Origin: CAMDBL01 sp964498125
GTDB lineage: Bacteria > Pseudomonadota > Alphaproteobacteria > Rhizobiales > Hyphomicrobiaceae
Length of the DNA stretch: 64,000 nt
Reading direction: 5' to 3'
Assembly: GCA_964498125.1 (NCBI GenBank)
Contig: CAZCGE010000051.1
Location: 1-64,000, forward strand
Made by a program: the position numbers and the translations under genes. A model generated the notes under the pieces. That model searched no databases and was not told the origin of the DNA. It saw nothing but the letters and a program-made list of their open reading frames with translations. Shown in pieces: positions 17,701-25,807 of this stretch; within the stretch, counting starts at the first letter, position 1, and the number at the start of each line of letters is the position of its first letter.

Positions 17701-18518
17701 GCCTCGGCATGGCGGCCAAGACCGGAATACAGCACGCCGAGATTGTCGATCACAATGGCAAGGTTGGGGTCCTTCTCGCCTTTGCTGGCCGCGACGAGAT
17801 CGATGGCAATCTTGTACAGGCGCTCTGCTTCCCCATGATGGCCATTGAGGCGCGAGACGCCCGCGAGCTGAGTCAAAGTGCCCAGCAATCCCATGTCGGT
17901 TGGCGCCAGCCGGGCGTACTTGATGGCCAGCGACGCCTGCAGCTGAGTCTGGGCCCGTGCAAATGCTCCTAGATGGCGCAAAAGCGCGCCCTGCTCATCG
18001 AGCAGCTCGGCTTCCGCCATCGAACCGGCGCCTTCCAGGCGCAGTCGCTCCAGGGCTGCGTCATAGAGCGTGACGGCGATATCGCCTTGCCCACGGGCAC
18101 GCTCGACATCGGACAATTCCTTGAGCACGCGACGAAACGACTCCCGGCTGGGCGAGCCGAGCTTGGCCTCCAGCGCGAGCGCGCGCTGCAGTTCGACAAT
18201 GGCCTCGTCGATCGCCCCGGCTTGCCGCTGGGCGAATCCGAAGTTGGCCAGCGCAACCGCCGTCAATGGATGCTCGGGCCCCAGCTCAAATTGCAGCTGC
18301 TCGTAGGCGCGCTCGGCGATGCGAACGGCTTCCGTCTTGCGGCCGACCTGCATCAGGCGCTGCATCTCGGCGACCGCCTGCCGCAGCAGGACCTGCGGTT
18401 CGACGCGCACGACCGGGGCCGGCGGCGCACCAGCCGGGCTCTGGGCGGTTGCCCACGACGCGAGCAGCGCCTGCAGAAACAGGACGCTCGCGCAGGTGCC
18501 GATCAAGCCAAGGCGCAT
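14703..18518 (-). CDS. Exported TPR-CHAT (caspase-like) protein
   Basis: 1271 residues. A Sec signal occupies residues 1-27. Residues 40-500 are tetratricopeptide repeats with the kinesin-light-chain-like pattern (for example AL-x-NL-A-V and A-EQHKRAL-type helices), which bind peptides or partners. Residues 640-1090 form a CHAT domain, the caspase/separase-like protease of bacteria: the catalytic dyad is the second His of HFATHG (about residue 937) and the Cys of ILSACNTAAG (about residue 987). The final 180 residues are an alanine/proline/lysine-rich, low-complexity tail. It is monocistronic and convergent with meaB. A substrate cannot be named. Periplasmic location separates it from cytoplasmic CHAT effectors such as the TPR-CHAT of type III-E CRISPR. 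Confidence 0.87.
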   Translation of the reverse strand: MRLGLIGTCASVLFLQALLASWATAQSPAGAPPAPVVRVEPQVLLRQAVAEMQRLMQVGRKTEAVRIAERAYEQLQFELGPEHPLTAVALANFGFAQRQAGAIDEAIVELQRALALEAKLGSPSRESFRRVLKELSDVERARGQGDIAVTLYDAALERLRLEGAGSMAEAELLDEQGALLRHLGAFARAQTQLQASLAIKYARLAPTDMGLLGTLTQLAGVSRLNGHHGEAERLYKIAIDLVAASKGEKDPNLAIVIDNLGVLYSGLGRHAEAEVQHKRALAIFEESLGREHVSTGQCAGNLGASLFQQRRFEEAEKLLLRAIDIFSRTLPANDWRIGVAHDNLAGVYRNQRQYERAIESYHKALDILRKAYSETHPDVGTALNNLAVMNTEINRLPQAERFAGEALVIAEKTHGESHIHVAHVLNTMGSVQARQGRNAEARATFERSIAIIEREMGNAHGLLLHPLSQLGDVLLSLGEAQPAYAAFQRAAAIELQQRARDAAVRINDGPVERADPFIGLVQAAWLLESGDGKAGGRAEESFGHAQWIMQSSVGKTVAQLGARLGARTPALAALARERLDLAEEWVRVDKGLTAILSMPSTARATGDDAAQRQRLAAIDARLAQIDATLSKEHPGFAELAQPTPLTVKDTRALLTPGEALLAFVPTEQHVYVWLVTRTEVRWRRADLPAADIARKVRALRCGLDQGEWINEERSQRCRNLLGRGLSGDALPFDTGIAVDLYRALIAPFAPALEGKHVLVAAAGVLTSLPLQVLLVEAPKDGKLAKAAWFGLRNAMTTLPSVASLKSLRKDARASGARKPYFGIGNPLLIGPDKDYSAAWGAQSCLAAQMKRRPAPIIASADASTKGTLMRGGAIDVEAVRMLNPLPETRDELCAVAASAGAGEIDLALGSRASEKHVRDLNASGALRSYRIVHFATHGLVAGDVAGLSEAALVLTPPAEASPDNDGLLTASEVASLKLDADWVILSACNTAAGNNLGAVALSGLARAFFHAGARALLVSHWPVQSVAAVKLTTRALAEMKKSPGLGRAEALRRSMTALMADPSDPLNGHPQVWAPFVVVGEGAGGLAATPVALGPALPAVAGPGDAVAKSTAVREGVPATKGKANRPAVAAVPAGDAKRAAPAPSTAPRAGKQPTPPTPSGALPVPVPPADGAADPAPKAQVPVKAGSPAKAAIPRKAQAATPVAATDAGKASAAPAGPVAKKKAPAAPAGPVASPVASPGITGSTLAPARPRAQPKAEPSAGDRILHSDQ

Positions 18519-18625
18519 GCAAACCCCGCTAGGAGTGCCTTTCTAACGCAATCATTCCGACAGCACCGCGACACCATCCATAGCACAACCAAATGGGCAG
18601 AATCATGCCTTGCACCGCAGCGTCA

Positions 18626-20239
18626 CTATGCCGGCGCCGCACCGTCCCGCAACAGCTTGTAATTGATCGAATCCAGCAGCGCTTCGAAACTGGCGTCGAT
18701 AATGTTGGCTGACACACCCACCGTGAACCAGCGGGCGCCTGACTGCGTATCCCGGCTCTCGATCAACACGCGCGTGACGGCCTCCGTGCCACCGGTCAGA
18801 ATGCGCACCTTGTAGTCGACCAGCTCGAGGTCATCGATGTATCTCTGGTAGCGCCCGAGATCCTTGCGCAGCGCCTGGTCGAGGGCGTTCACCGGGCCAT
18901 TCCCTTCGGCCGCCGACCAGAGCGGCTCATCCTCGCCGTCGATGAAGACCTTGACCGTCGCCTCGGACACGGTGACGAGCTCGCCCACCGCGTTCTGCCG
19001 CCGCTCGACCATGACGCGGAACCTGTCGACCGAGAAAAAGCGCGGAACCTCGCCGAGCAGGCGCCTGGCCAGCAGTTCGAAGGAGGCGTCCGCGCCCTCG
19101 TAGGCATAGCCAACGGCCTCGCGCGTCTTGACCTCGTCGAGCAGACGGCTGATGCGCGCATCTTCGCGATCAACGGCAATGCCCAGCCGCTCGAGCTCGG
19201 CCAGCACATTGGATTTGCCGGCCTGGTTGGAGACCAGCACGCGGCGCTGGTTGCCGACTGTTTCAGGCCGGATGTGCTCGTAGGTCTCCGGCTCCTTGAG
19301 GATCGCCGAGGCGTGAATGCCGGCCTTGGTGGCGAAGGCTGCCTCGCCGACGTAGGGCGCATGCCGGTTGGGCGCCCGATTGAGAATTTCGTCGAGCACA
19401 CGGCTGATTTGCGTGATCTTCATCAGCCGCTCGGCCGTGACACCGATCTCGAACTGGTCGGCGAACTCGCTCTTCAGCATCAGTGTCGGGATCAGCGTCG
19501 TCAGATTGGCGTTGCCGCAGCGTTCGCCAAGGCCATTGAGCGTGCCTTGCACCTGGCGCACGCCGGCGCGGACCGCCGCCAGCGTATTGGCCACCGCGTT
19601 CTCGGTGTCGTTGTGGGTATGGATGCCGAGGCGGTCGCCGGGGATCTGGCGGATGACCTCGCCGACGATGCGCTCGATCTCGTGCGGCAGCGTGCCGCCA
19701 TTGGTGTCGCACAGCACCACCCAGCGCGCACCGGCATCATGGGCGGCCTTGGCGCAGGCCAGCGCATAGGCCGGATTGGCCTTGTAGCCGTCGAAAAAAT
19801 GCTCGCAGTCGATCATCGCCTCGCGGCTCGCCGCCTTGACGGCGGCAACGCTCTCGGAAATTCCGGCCAGGTTCTCCTCGTTGTCGATGCCGAGCGCAAC
19901 GCGCACGTGATAGTCCCAAGACTTGGCGACCAGGCAGATGGCGTCGGCATCGGCCTGCAGGATGGCCTGGAAGCCAGGATCATTGGCCACGGATCGGCCG
20001 GCGCGCTTGGTCATGCCGAAGGCGGTGAACGTCGCCCGCTTCAACGGCGGTTTGGACGCGAAGAACGCGGTATCCGTGTCGTTGGCGCCGGGATAGCCGC
20101 CCTCGATATAGTCGATGCCCAGATCATCGAGCAACCCGGCGACCAGCCGCTTGTCCTCCAGCGAGAAGTCGATGCCCGTCGTCTGCGCGCCGTCGCGCAG
20201 CGTGGTGTCGAAGAGGTAGAGGCGGTGGCGGGTGGTCAT
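18626..20239 (-). CDS. cimA: Citramalate synthase
   Basis: 537 residues, normal for the long CimA type. It condenses pyruvate and acetyl-CoA to (R)-citramalate, the threonine-independent entry to isoleucine. The N-terminal TIM barrel has LFDTTLRDGAQTTG, and the metal-site HTHNDTENAVAN is near residue 205. The C-terminal regulatory domain of about 120 residues follows (LVDYKVRIL, TRVLIESRD), where isoleucine feedback acts in this family. The start at 20239 overlaps the HEPN gene stop by four bases (ATGA). The upstream coupling to cysS, MNT and HEPN is unusual for this gene. Confidence 0.93.
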   Translation of the reverse strand: MTTRHRLYLFDTTLRDGAQTTGIDFSLEDKRLVAGLLDDLGIDYIEGGYPGANDTDTAFFASKPPLKRATFTAFGMTKRAGRSVANDPGFQAILQADADAICLVAKSWDYHVRVALGIDNEENLAGISESVAAVKAASREAMIDCEHFFDGYKANPAYALACAKAAHDAGARWVVLCDTNGGTLPHEIERIVGEVIRQIPGDRLGIHTHNDTENAVANTLAAVRAGVRQVQGTLNGLGERCGNANLTTLIPTLMLKSEFADQFEIGVTAERLMKITQISRVLDEILNRAPNRHAPYVGEAAFATKAGIHASAILKEPETYEHIRPETVGNQRRVLVSNQAGKSNVLAELERLGIAVDREDARISRLLDEVKTREAVGYAYEGADASFELLARRLLGEVPRFFSVDRFRVMVERRQNAVGELVTVSEATVKVFIDGEDEPLWSAAEGNGPVNALDQALRKDLGRYQRYIDDLELVDYKVRILTGGTEAVTRVLIESRDTQSGARWFTVGVSANIIDASFEALLDSINYKLLRDGAAPA

Positions 20240-20616
20240 TGCGTTTGCTCGCCCAGGAAAGCTTCGACAGCGACCAGGAAACGCTCCATTCTCTCAATCG
20301 TGATCCGCGCCTCCTCCATAGCGACCGGCTTGCGATCGTAGTCAGCGGCAATACGAAGGTCCTCGGCCGTGTTGAGCATTCGTCCCAGCTCTCGATCGAG
20401 TCCGCGACCGATCAAAACGTGCTGCCCGAATCGTCCGATGATGCCGGTGTGCGACTTGGCCTCGGCAAGTTCGGGATCGATTGCCTCGAGTGCTGCCCTG
20501 GCCGCATCGAACATGGCGTAGTAGGCGCGACTAATGGCGCCGTCGCCATCCCCTAATTGGAGGGCGACCCTTGCCGTTCCTGCCGCGGCGATTGCCTTCG
20601 CCCAATAATCGTTCAT
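20236..20616 (-). CDS. HEPN-domain protein
   Basis: 126-residue HEPN protein of the PF05168 type: the diagnostic helix SRAYYAMFDAARAAL is near residue 30, followed by SHTGIIGRFGQH and LNTAEDLRIAADYD. It pairs with the nucleotidyltransferase upstream, whose stop overlaps its start by four bases, as in HEPN-MNT toxin-antitoxin pairs, where the HEPN partner is an RNase and the MNT partner modifies it. The RX4-6H RNase motif of HepT toxins is not evident (only R-x3-H), so toxicity is not assured. Its own stop overlaps the cimA start. Confidence 0.85.
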   Translation of the reverse strand: MNDYWAKAIAAAGTARVALQLGDGDGAISRAYYAMFDAARAALEAIDPELAEAKSHTGIIGRFGQHVLIGRGLDRELGRMLNTAEDLRIAADYDRKPVAMEEARITIERMERFLVAVEAFLGEQTQ

Positions 20617-20984
20617 GCCGGCTCCAACAATGCTTTCCCATCACGCTTGATCGCTTTGACGAGGCGCGGGTTGTGGTGTGTTTCTGGCTCCATCCAGGCA
20701 GAGCGCGCGATCGGCCACGGCTGAATGTGCAGCCCGCTCTCCATGAGCGGTTCAAAGGCAAGATCCGCCAGCTGCATCTTCTCATGCCAGAAGCGCCACT
20801 CTCCATCCTCGAGAATGACGGCAACGTCGGCGTCGCTGTCAGGCCTCATGTCGCCGCGCGCCCGGCTGCCGAACAGAACGATGCTGTGCAGCCGCGCGCC
20901 ATATCGCGCGCGCACGGCCGATATGAATGCGTCCAATGCCTTGGTGACGTCCTCGGGCTTCGGTTGGACCTCCTCGTAGATCAT
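20613..20984 (-). CDS. MNT-type minimal nucleotidyltransferase
   Basis: 123-residue nucleotidyltransferase of the minimal (MNT) type. The catalytic GSX10DXD motif is complete (GSRARGDMRPDSDAD, near residues 45-59) in the fold VLFGSRARG...DVAVIL. The start at 20984 overlaps the cysS stop (ATGA) and has GAGGTGAAGG just before it, better than an ATG five codons earlier. In characterised pairs the MNT protein adds nucleotides to the HEPN toxin and neutralises it. Substrate binding by adenylylation of a tRNA or protein cannot be read here. It sits between cysS and the HEPN gene. Confidence 0.87.
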   Translation of the reverse strand: MIYEEVQPKPEDVTKALDAFISAVRARYGARLHSIVLFGSRARGDMRPDSDADVAVILEDGEWRFWHEKMQLADLAFEPLMESGLHIQPWPIARSAWMEPETHHNPRLVKAIKRDGKALLEPA

Positions 20985-22399
20985 CCCTTCACCTCCCACG
21001 TCGTCATGATCTCGCCAGTGGCGGCGTCCTTGGCGTCCTTGAGTTGTATTCCCATCGCCGACAGTTCAGCACGCAACCGGTCGGCCTCCTTGAAATCACG
21101 GGCTGAGCGGGCGGCGTTGCGGGCGGCGATCAGCGCTTCGACGCGGTCAGCATCCACCGCCGGCGGCTCGAACCCGACATTGAGATCCTCGCCCGTCTCG
21201 CCATCGTAAAGCCCGAGAAACGCCAGCGTCGCCTTGAGATGCGCCGCCGTCTCGGTGTTGCGCCGCGCCGAACGGGCCAGCCCATGCAAAATTGAAATCG
21301 CGCTCGGCGTGTTGAGATCGTCGCTCAGCGCCTTGATCACGTCCTCTTGGGGCACGTCCGCCGCCGGCACATGGCGCACCAGGTCCGCCATTTCGATCAG
21401 CGTCGCGCGCGCCTGTGCCAGCCGCTCCACCGTCCAGTCGATCGGCTGGCGGTAGTGGGTGCCGAGCATTGCCAAGCGGATCACGCGCCCGTGCCACGGG
21501 CTGCCGCCGAACTGTTTGGTCGCCAGCAGTTGATTGATGGTGATGAAGTTGCCGAGGCTCTTCGCCATCTTCTCGCCTTCGACCTGCAGGAAGCCGTTGT
21601 GCATCCAGACATTGGCCATCACCGGCGTGCCGTGCGCGCAGCGCGACTGGGCGACCTCGTTCTCGTGGTGCGGGAAGACCAGGTCGATGCCGCCGGCGTG
21701 GATGTCGAACACCTGGCCGAGGTGCTTCTCGGCCATCGCCGAGCACTCCAGGTGCCAGCCCGGGCGGCCGGGGGCCGCGATGCCGCAGGGCGACGGCCAG
21801 CCCGGTTCCGCTGGCTTGGATGGCTTCCACAGCACGAAGTCCATCGCCCCCCTCTTGTAGGGGGCGACATCGACTCGGGCGCCGGCCTCCATCTCCTCGA
21901 GCGTGCGGTTGGCCAACCGGCCGTAGTCCGGCATCGAGGAGACGTCGAACAGCACGTGATCCTGGCTGACGTAGGCATGGCCACGCGTCACGAGCGCCTC
22001 GCACAACGCCTTCATCTCGGCGATGTGCTCGGTGGCGCGTGGCTCCACCGTCGGTTCCAGCACGCCCAGTGCGGCGATGTCGGTGTGGAACTGCTCGGCC
22101 GTCTCGGTGGTCAGCTTGCGGATCGCCGCCGTCGGCTCCATGTCGGGATAGCGCTCGGCGGCACGTGCGTTGATCTTGTCGTCGACGTCGGTGATGTTGC
22201 GCGCATAGGTGACGTGCTCCGCCCCATGGATGTGGCGCAGCAGGCGGAACAGCACGTCGAAGACGATGACGGGACGCGCATTGCCGATGTGAGCCAAATC
22301 GTAAACCGTCGGCCCGCACACATACATGCGCACGTTGCCCGCATCGATCGGCACGAAAGCGTCTTTGCGCCGCGTCAGCGTGTTGTAGAGCGTCAGCAC
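20981..22399 (-). CDS. cysS: Cysteinyl-tRNA synthetase
   Basis: Class I synthetase charging tRNA-Cys, 472 residues (E. coli 461). The HIGH motif appears as HIGN in GPTVYDLAHIGNAR, with the zinc cysteine of YVCGPT just before it; KMSKS appears as EKMAKSLGNF. Other zinc ligands lie in the HHENEVAQSRC stretch. The start is assigned to a GTG at 22399 with GAGG eight bases upstream, because the similarity to the family begins there (LTLYNTLTRRKD); an ATG at 22507 would add 36 residues with no family match. It is the first gene of an ATGA-linked set with MNT, HEPN and cimA. Confidence 0.95.
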   Translation of the reverse strand: MLTLYNTLTRRKDAFVPIDAGNVRMYVCGPTVYDLAHIGNARPVIVFDVLFRLLRHIHGAEHVTYARNITDVDDKINARAAERYPDMEPTAAIRKLTTETAEQFHTDIAALGVLEPTVEPRATEHIAEMKALCEALVTRGHAYVSQDHVLFDVSSMPDYGRLANRTLEEMEAGARVDVAPYKRGAMDFVLWKPSKPAEPGWPSPCGIAAPGRPGWHLECSAMAEKHLGQVFDIHAGGIDLVFPHHENEVAQSRCAHGTPVMANVWMHNGFLQVEGEKMAKSLGNFITINQLLATKQFGGSPWHGRVIRLAMLGTHYRQPIDWTVERLAQARATLIEMADLVRHVPAADVPQEDVIKALSDDLNTPSAISILHGLARSARRNTETAAHLKATLAFLGLYDGETGEDLNVGFEPPAVDADRVEALIAARNAARSARDFKEADRLRAELSAMGIQLKDAKDAATGEIMTTWEVKG

Positions 22400-22689
22400 G
22401 GTATGGCCTCGATAACAACGATCCTTTGGCACGATACATCCCCGAAGCGCACTTGCGCGTCTTCGACACGACCCCGGTCGGCGGGGCCTGATCTGCCATC
22501 TCGTCATTGAGGCAAAGAAGCGGGCCGCGCGCCAGCCACGGGGGCTAGCTCGTCATCATCACGCCGCGACAAATTCGTGCGGACCGCTGGTGGCTCGGAC
22601 GGCTCATGCGCCGTTATGAGGGCCCGTTCGCCAGCAAGTCAAGCACCGGTTTGCGGCGTACTTACGCCAGCCCTAACCGCGGACAACCG

Positions 22690-23505
22690 TCAACCACGCC
22701 GGACCGCTGACGGCGAGCGCGGCCCCGTGAAGGTCAGCTCGATGCGGCCGAGCACGCCGAAGTCGGCGACGGCCGTTTCGCCGGGCTCCAGGTACATCAG
22801 TCCCGTTGTCGCCCCGGTCGAGACAATCTGGCCTGCCGTCAGTGTCAGGCCGCGCTGCGACAGATGGTTGACGGCCCATTCGACCACCACCAGCGGATCG
22901 CCCATGACGGCGGCGCCCGAGCCCTCGGCCCGCAATTGACCATTGACGCTATAGCGGACCTCATGCCGCGCCAGATCGTGATGCCGCCAGTCGGTGACAT
23001 CGACCCCCAGCACCATTGCCGCGTTGAGCCCGCAATCGGCGATCACGGTCGGCACGGCCTCGAACAAGACACGGTTAAAGCGCGGACCAACCAACTCGTA
23101 GGCCGGCAGGACAGCGCCGATGGCCTCCTCCACCTCCTCGCGCGTATAGCGCGCCGCACGCGGCGCCAGCGTGCGCGCAATGCGAACGGCGAACTCGGCC
23201 TCGATGCACAAATGCGGGTGCTCGGCGGCCACGGGTCGAGCCGGACTTGGCATCACATCGGCGGCGAAGAACGGGCCGGCGAAGGGTTCTTTTAACCCGA
23301 ACTTGTCGAGAATCGGCTTGGCGGTCGCGCCGATTTTCCAGCCGGCCAGGGTGTCACCCCACAGTTTCATGAACGCCGCCTGCACCGCGTAGCCGTCCGC
23401 CATCGTCGGCGGCGCGAGGTCGGCGGGCAGCGACTCCAGAAGTGTGCGTGACCGGCGCGCTTCAGCCAGAGCGGCAGCCGCAGCCTGAATCTGCGATGGC
23501 GTCAT
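22690..23505 (-). CDS. 2-keto-4-pentenoate hydratase-like (FAH family) protein
   Basis: 271-residue member of the MhpD/DmpE hydratase branch of the fumarylacetoacetate hydrolase family, which adds water to 2-hydroxypenta-2,4-dienoates in aromatic meta-cleavage pathways. Metal-ligand acidic residues are in CIEAEFAVRIA (E-x-E) near residue 100, and GDPLVVVEWAVNHL and VSTGATTG are family signatures. The start at 23505 has GGAG eight bases upstream; the frame continues to 23547 without support. No other aromatic-pathway genes are nearby, so the substrate is open. Confidence 0.83.
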   Translation of the reverse strand: MTPSQIQAAAAALAEARRSRTLLESLPADLAPPTMADGYAVQAAFMKLWGDTLAGWKIGATAKPILDKFGLKEPFAGPFFAADVMPSPARPVAAEHPHLCIEAEFAVRIARTLAPRAARYTREEVEEAIGAVLPAYELVGPRFNRVLFEAVPTVIADCGLNAAMVLGVDVTDWRHHDLARHEVRYSVNGQLRAEGSGAAVMGDPLVVVEWAVNHLSQRGLTLTAGQIVSTGATTGLMYLEPGETAVADFGVLGRIELTFTGPRSPSAVRRG

Positions 23506-23711
23506 GGTATCGTCTCCTGGACTCTGAATCATGTGGTCGCGCGGCAACTATCGGGCTGGACATCCGGTTTCCTCCCCGCATGCCGCAATTGGTCCGCATT
23601 GACCCCCTAGGTCAGCATCCCCATAATGTCCAGCGTTGCCTTGCAAACTCATGATAGGTCTCAGCGCATGTATCCGCGAGGCGGGACATCAGCGAAACCG
23701 CGAGGGGCCCA

Positions 23712-24767
23712 TTGAAAGCATTCGCGCACAGATCAGATCCGCGGCGACCCACGGTGCTCCGCTTGTTGGTCGGCAGCTTGGCGATCATGCTGTCACTGGC
23801 GCCCATCCAGCCGGCAGAGGCGCAAGGCTGGCAGTGGCCATGGAATCAGCCCGAGCGACCACCCGTGCCGCGCGAGCCGGTCTATCGCGCCCCGCAGACG
23901 CCTGGCGGACCGCCGCCGGCAGCGGCGCAGCCCGCCCCTGGCGGCGCTCCAGGCGGGGGCTGGGGACAGCGCAGCTCGGTGTGCCAGCAGCTCGAACAAC
24001 AGCTCGTCCACGAGTCGCAGAAAGGCACGGCGGGCCGCGACCTGCTGCCAAAGCTGGAAACCGATATCCGCCAGCTCGAGCGTACGGTTCAGACCGAAAG
24101 TATCCGGCTCGATCGCCAGGACTGCTTCGAGTATTGGCTGTTTGCCAAATCCTTGAAGCGCACGCCGCAGTGCGTTGATCTCAACCGCCAGGTCGAAACC
24201 GCCCAACGCCAGTTCGCTGACCTGCAAGCCCAGCGCCAGCAGATGGTCTCCTCGCAAGGGCGCTCCTACCAGGACGAGATCATCCGCGAGCTGGCGCGCA
24301 ACAATTGTGGACCCGGTTACCAGCAGGAAGCCCAGAAGCGGTCCAACCCCTTCTCCTCGCTGTGGCAGGACGACGAGGGCGGCGCCGCCAGTGGCGGCAA
24401 TCAATTCGGCAACTTGCCATTCGCCACCTATCGCACGGTGTGCGTGCGTCTGTGCGATGGCTACTTCTTCCCCATCAGCTTCTCGACTCTGCCCAATCAT
24501 TTCCAGCGTGATGCCGACGCCTGCCAGTCGAAGTGCGCGGCCCCTGTCGAGTTGTACTATCACGCCAACCCCGGCGCCGCGATGGAGCAGGCCCTGTCGG
24601 CCAAGTCGCAGCAGGCCTACACGTCGCTGCGCACCGCGTTCCGCTACCGCAAGGAATACGTGCAGGGCTGCTCGTGCAAGCAAGCCGAGTACACGCCGGC
24701 AACCACCGCCGGCGATCGGCGAGCCGAGGCCACGCCACTGCCGCCGCAAAGTACACCGAAGCGGTAA
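23712..24767 (+). CDS. DUF2865 exported protein
   Basis: 351 residues. The signal peptide (VLRLLVGSLAIMLSLAP, ending AEAQG) is followed by a proline-rich linker (about residues 40-80), a coiled-coil-prone glutamine-rich region (residues 85-190), and the DUF2865 core near residues 235-320: YRTVCVRLCDGYFFPISFST, then F-x-DADACQSKC, then AFRYRKEYVQGCSC. Conserved cysteines in that core suggest disulphides in the periplasm. The family is mainly seen in Hyphomicrobiales and has no known function. The start is a TTG at 23712 with GAGGGG upstream; a GTG at 23754 is a fair alternative. Confidence 0.83.
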   Translation: MKAFAHRSDPRRPTVLRLLVGSLAIMLSLAPIQPAEAQGWQWPWNQPERPPVPREPVYRAPQTPGGPPPAAAQPAPGGAPGGGWGQRSSVCQQLEQQLVHESQKGTAGRDLLPKLETDIRQLERTVQTESIRLDRQDCFEYWLFAKSLKRTPQCVDLNRQVETAQRQFADLQAQRQQMVSSQGRSYQDEIIRELARNNCGPGYQQEAQKRSNPFSSLWQDDEGGAASGGNQFGNLPFATYRTVCVRLCDGYFFPISFSTLPNHFQRDADACQSKCAAPVELYYHANPGAAMEQALSAKSQQAYTSLRTAFRYRKEYVQGCSCKQAEYTPATTAGDRRAEATPLPPQSTPKR

Positions 24768-24840
24768 CCCCGCGCCACCGACCTGCGATTGGACCGCGTT
24801 CGCGGCATACGCCAGCGCGTGTCGCGACTCTAGAAAATGG

Positions 24841-24866
24841 TGGGGTCAGAGCGTCCCCGAGCGAAA
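24841..24866. repeat. Variant of the GGGGTCAGA repeat
   Basis: TGGGGTCAGAGCGTCCCC followed by GAGCGAA. It shares the GGGGTCAGA half with the perfect palindromes elsewhere in the window but the second arm is reduced to TCCCC. It lies in the 240-base gap between the DUF2865 and GNAT genes. Confidence 0.5.
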
Positions 24867-25009
24867 TTGCCTTTGTGCTCGCCGCGGAGGCATGTTTCAC
24901 TTGGCATGAGCGGCTTGGCCATGGTGATGGTTGGGTCGATGGTTGGGTCGCCCCGCGGTCGCTGCAAAATCGACGTGGACATGGAGACTTGCGCAACGTG
25001 GGGCCGGGT

Positions 25010-25549
25010 ATGGACCTCCTTCAGTCCTTGACGCTGCGGCCAGTCAGCATCGACGACCTATCGAACGTACGCTACATCCATTCTGGCGCGTTCCGGCTGA
25101 TGGCGGCCTCCTGCTACTCGGACGAGGAGATCGCAGCGTTTTCCGCCTATGTTTACACCGTCGCATATGGCGAAGTGATCCAAAGGGAAAACATGCTGGC
25201 CGGCTTTCTCGACAACGAGATGGTCGCAACAGCAAGCTGGGTGCACGCCGACGACGACAGCAATTCGGCACGTATCCGCTCGCTCTACGTGCGGCCGCTG
25301 TTCTTCGGCCTGGGCATCAGCCGGTTCATGGCCCAGGCAGCCGAGAGCTCGGCGCGCAAGTCCGGGTTACGCAATTTTGGCGCGCGCGTCACACTCAACG
25401 CCGTCGGCTTCTTCGAAGCGATCGGCTATGAAGTCACGTCACACGGGGTCCAGCTTTTACCGGCAAATCAGGGCATGCCGGTCACGTTCATGCGCAAGTG
25501 CGACCGCAGCGCGCCGCGCGCCATCATTGCCGAGCAAGAAACAACTTGA
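25010..25549 (+). CDS. GNAT-family acetyltransferase
   Basis: 179 residues. The GNAT layout is clear: an N-terminal LRPVSIDDLSNVRYIHSGAF, sheet strands with a substrate-facing MVATASWVHAD, then RIRSLYVRPLFFGLGISR. The last matches the acetyl-CoA pyrophosphate loop, with R-x-x-G-x-G/A reduced to FGLGI. NFGARVTLNAVGFFEAIGYE is the typical C-terminal segment. The start at 25010 is the first ATG before the domain; an in-frame GTG lies 12 bases upstream. The substrate is unknown, and the gene stands alone. Confidence 0.83.
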   Translation: MDLLQSLTLRPVSIDDLSNVRYIHSGAFRLMAASCYSDEEIAAFSAYVYTVAYGEVIQRENMLAGFLDNEMVATASWVHADDDSNSARIRSLYVRPLFFGLGISRFMAQAAESSARKSGLRNFGARVTLNAVGFFEAIGYEVTSHGVQLLPANQGMPVTFMRKCDRSAPRAIIAEQETT

Positions 25550-25807
25550 GTGTGCGGCTGGGCCCGTCGCATCACTTGAGGATGTGGCGCGCAATCCAGT
25601 AATCGGGGCTCGATGATCGCCGAGGGGACGCCTTGCACCGCGCTCCCCGGCCGCAGCCGGAGTTGGTCAAGCGCTCCGCGATCAGCTCGACGCCCGTTGA
25701 AGCCCAGCGCCGTCTTGGTCTTCAGCCCAGCGTGCGCCGCCGCGGGGTTGCCGGCGACAGCGAAGTCGAGCTTGCAGCCCGCGCTCTCCTTGCCGAGCAC
25801 CACGCCC
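25550..25807 (-). other. Gap after nadE with possible decayed frame
   Basis: 258 bases between the GNAT gene and the nadE stop. On the minus strand, one frame reads VVLGKESAGCKLDFAVAGNP and another continues GVELIAERLTNSG and ends SPDYWIARHILK before a stop at 25574, as if a short gene had shifted frame near 25690. No family is recognised. Confidence 0.3.
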
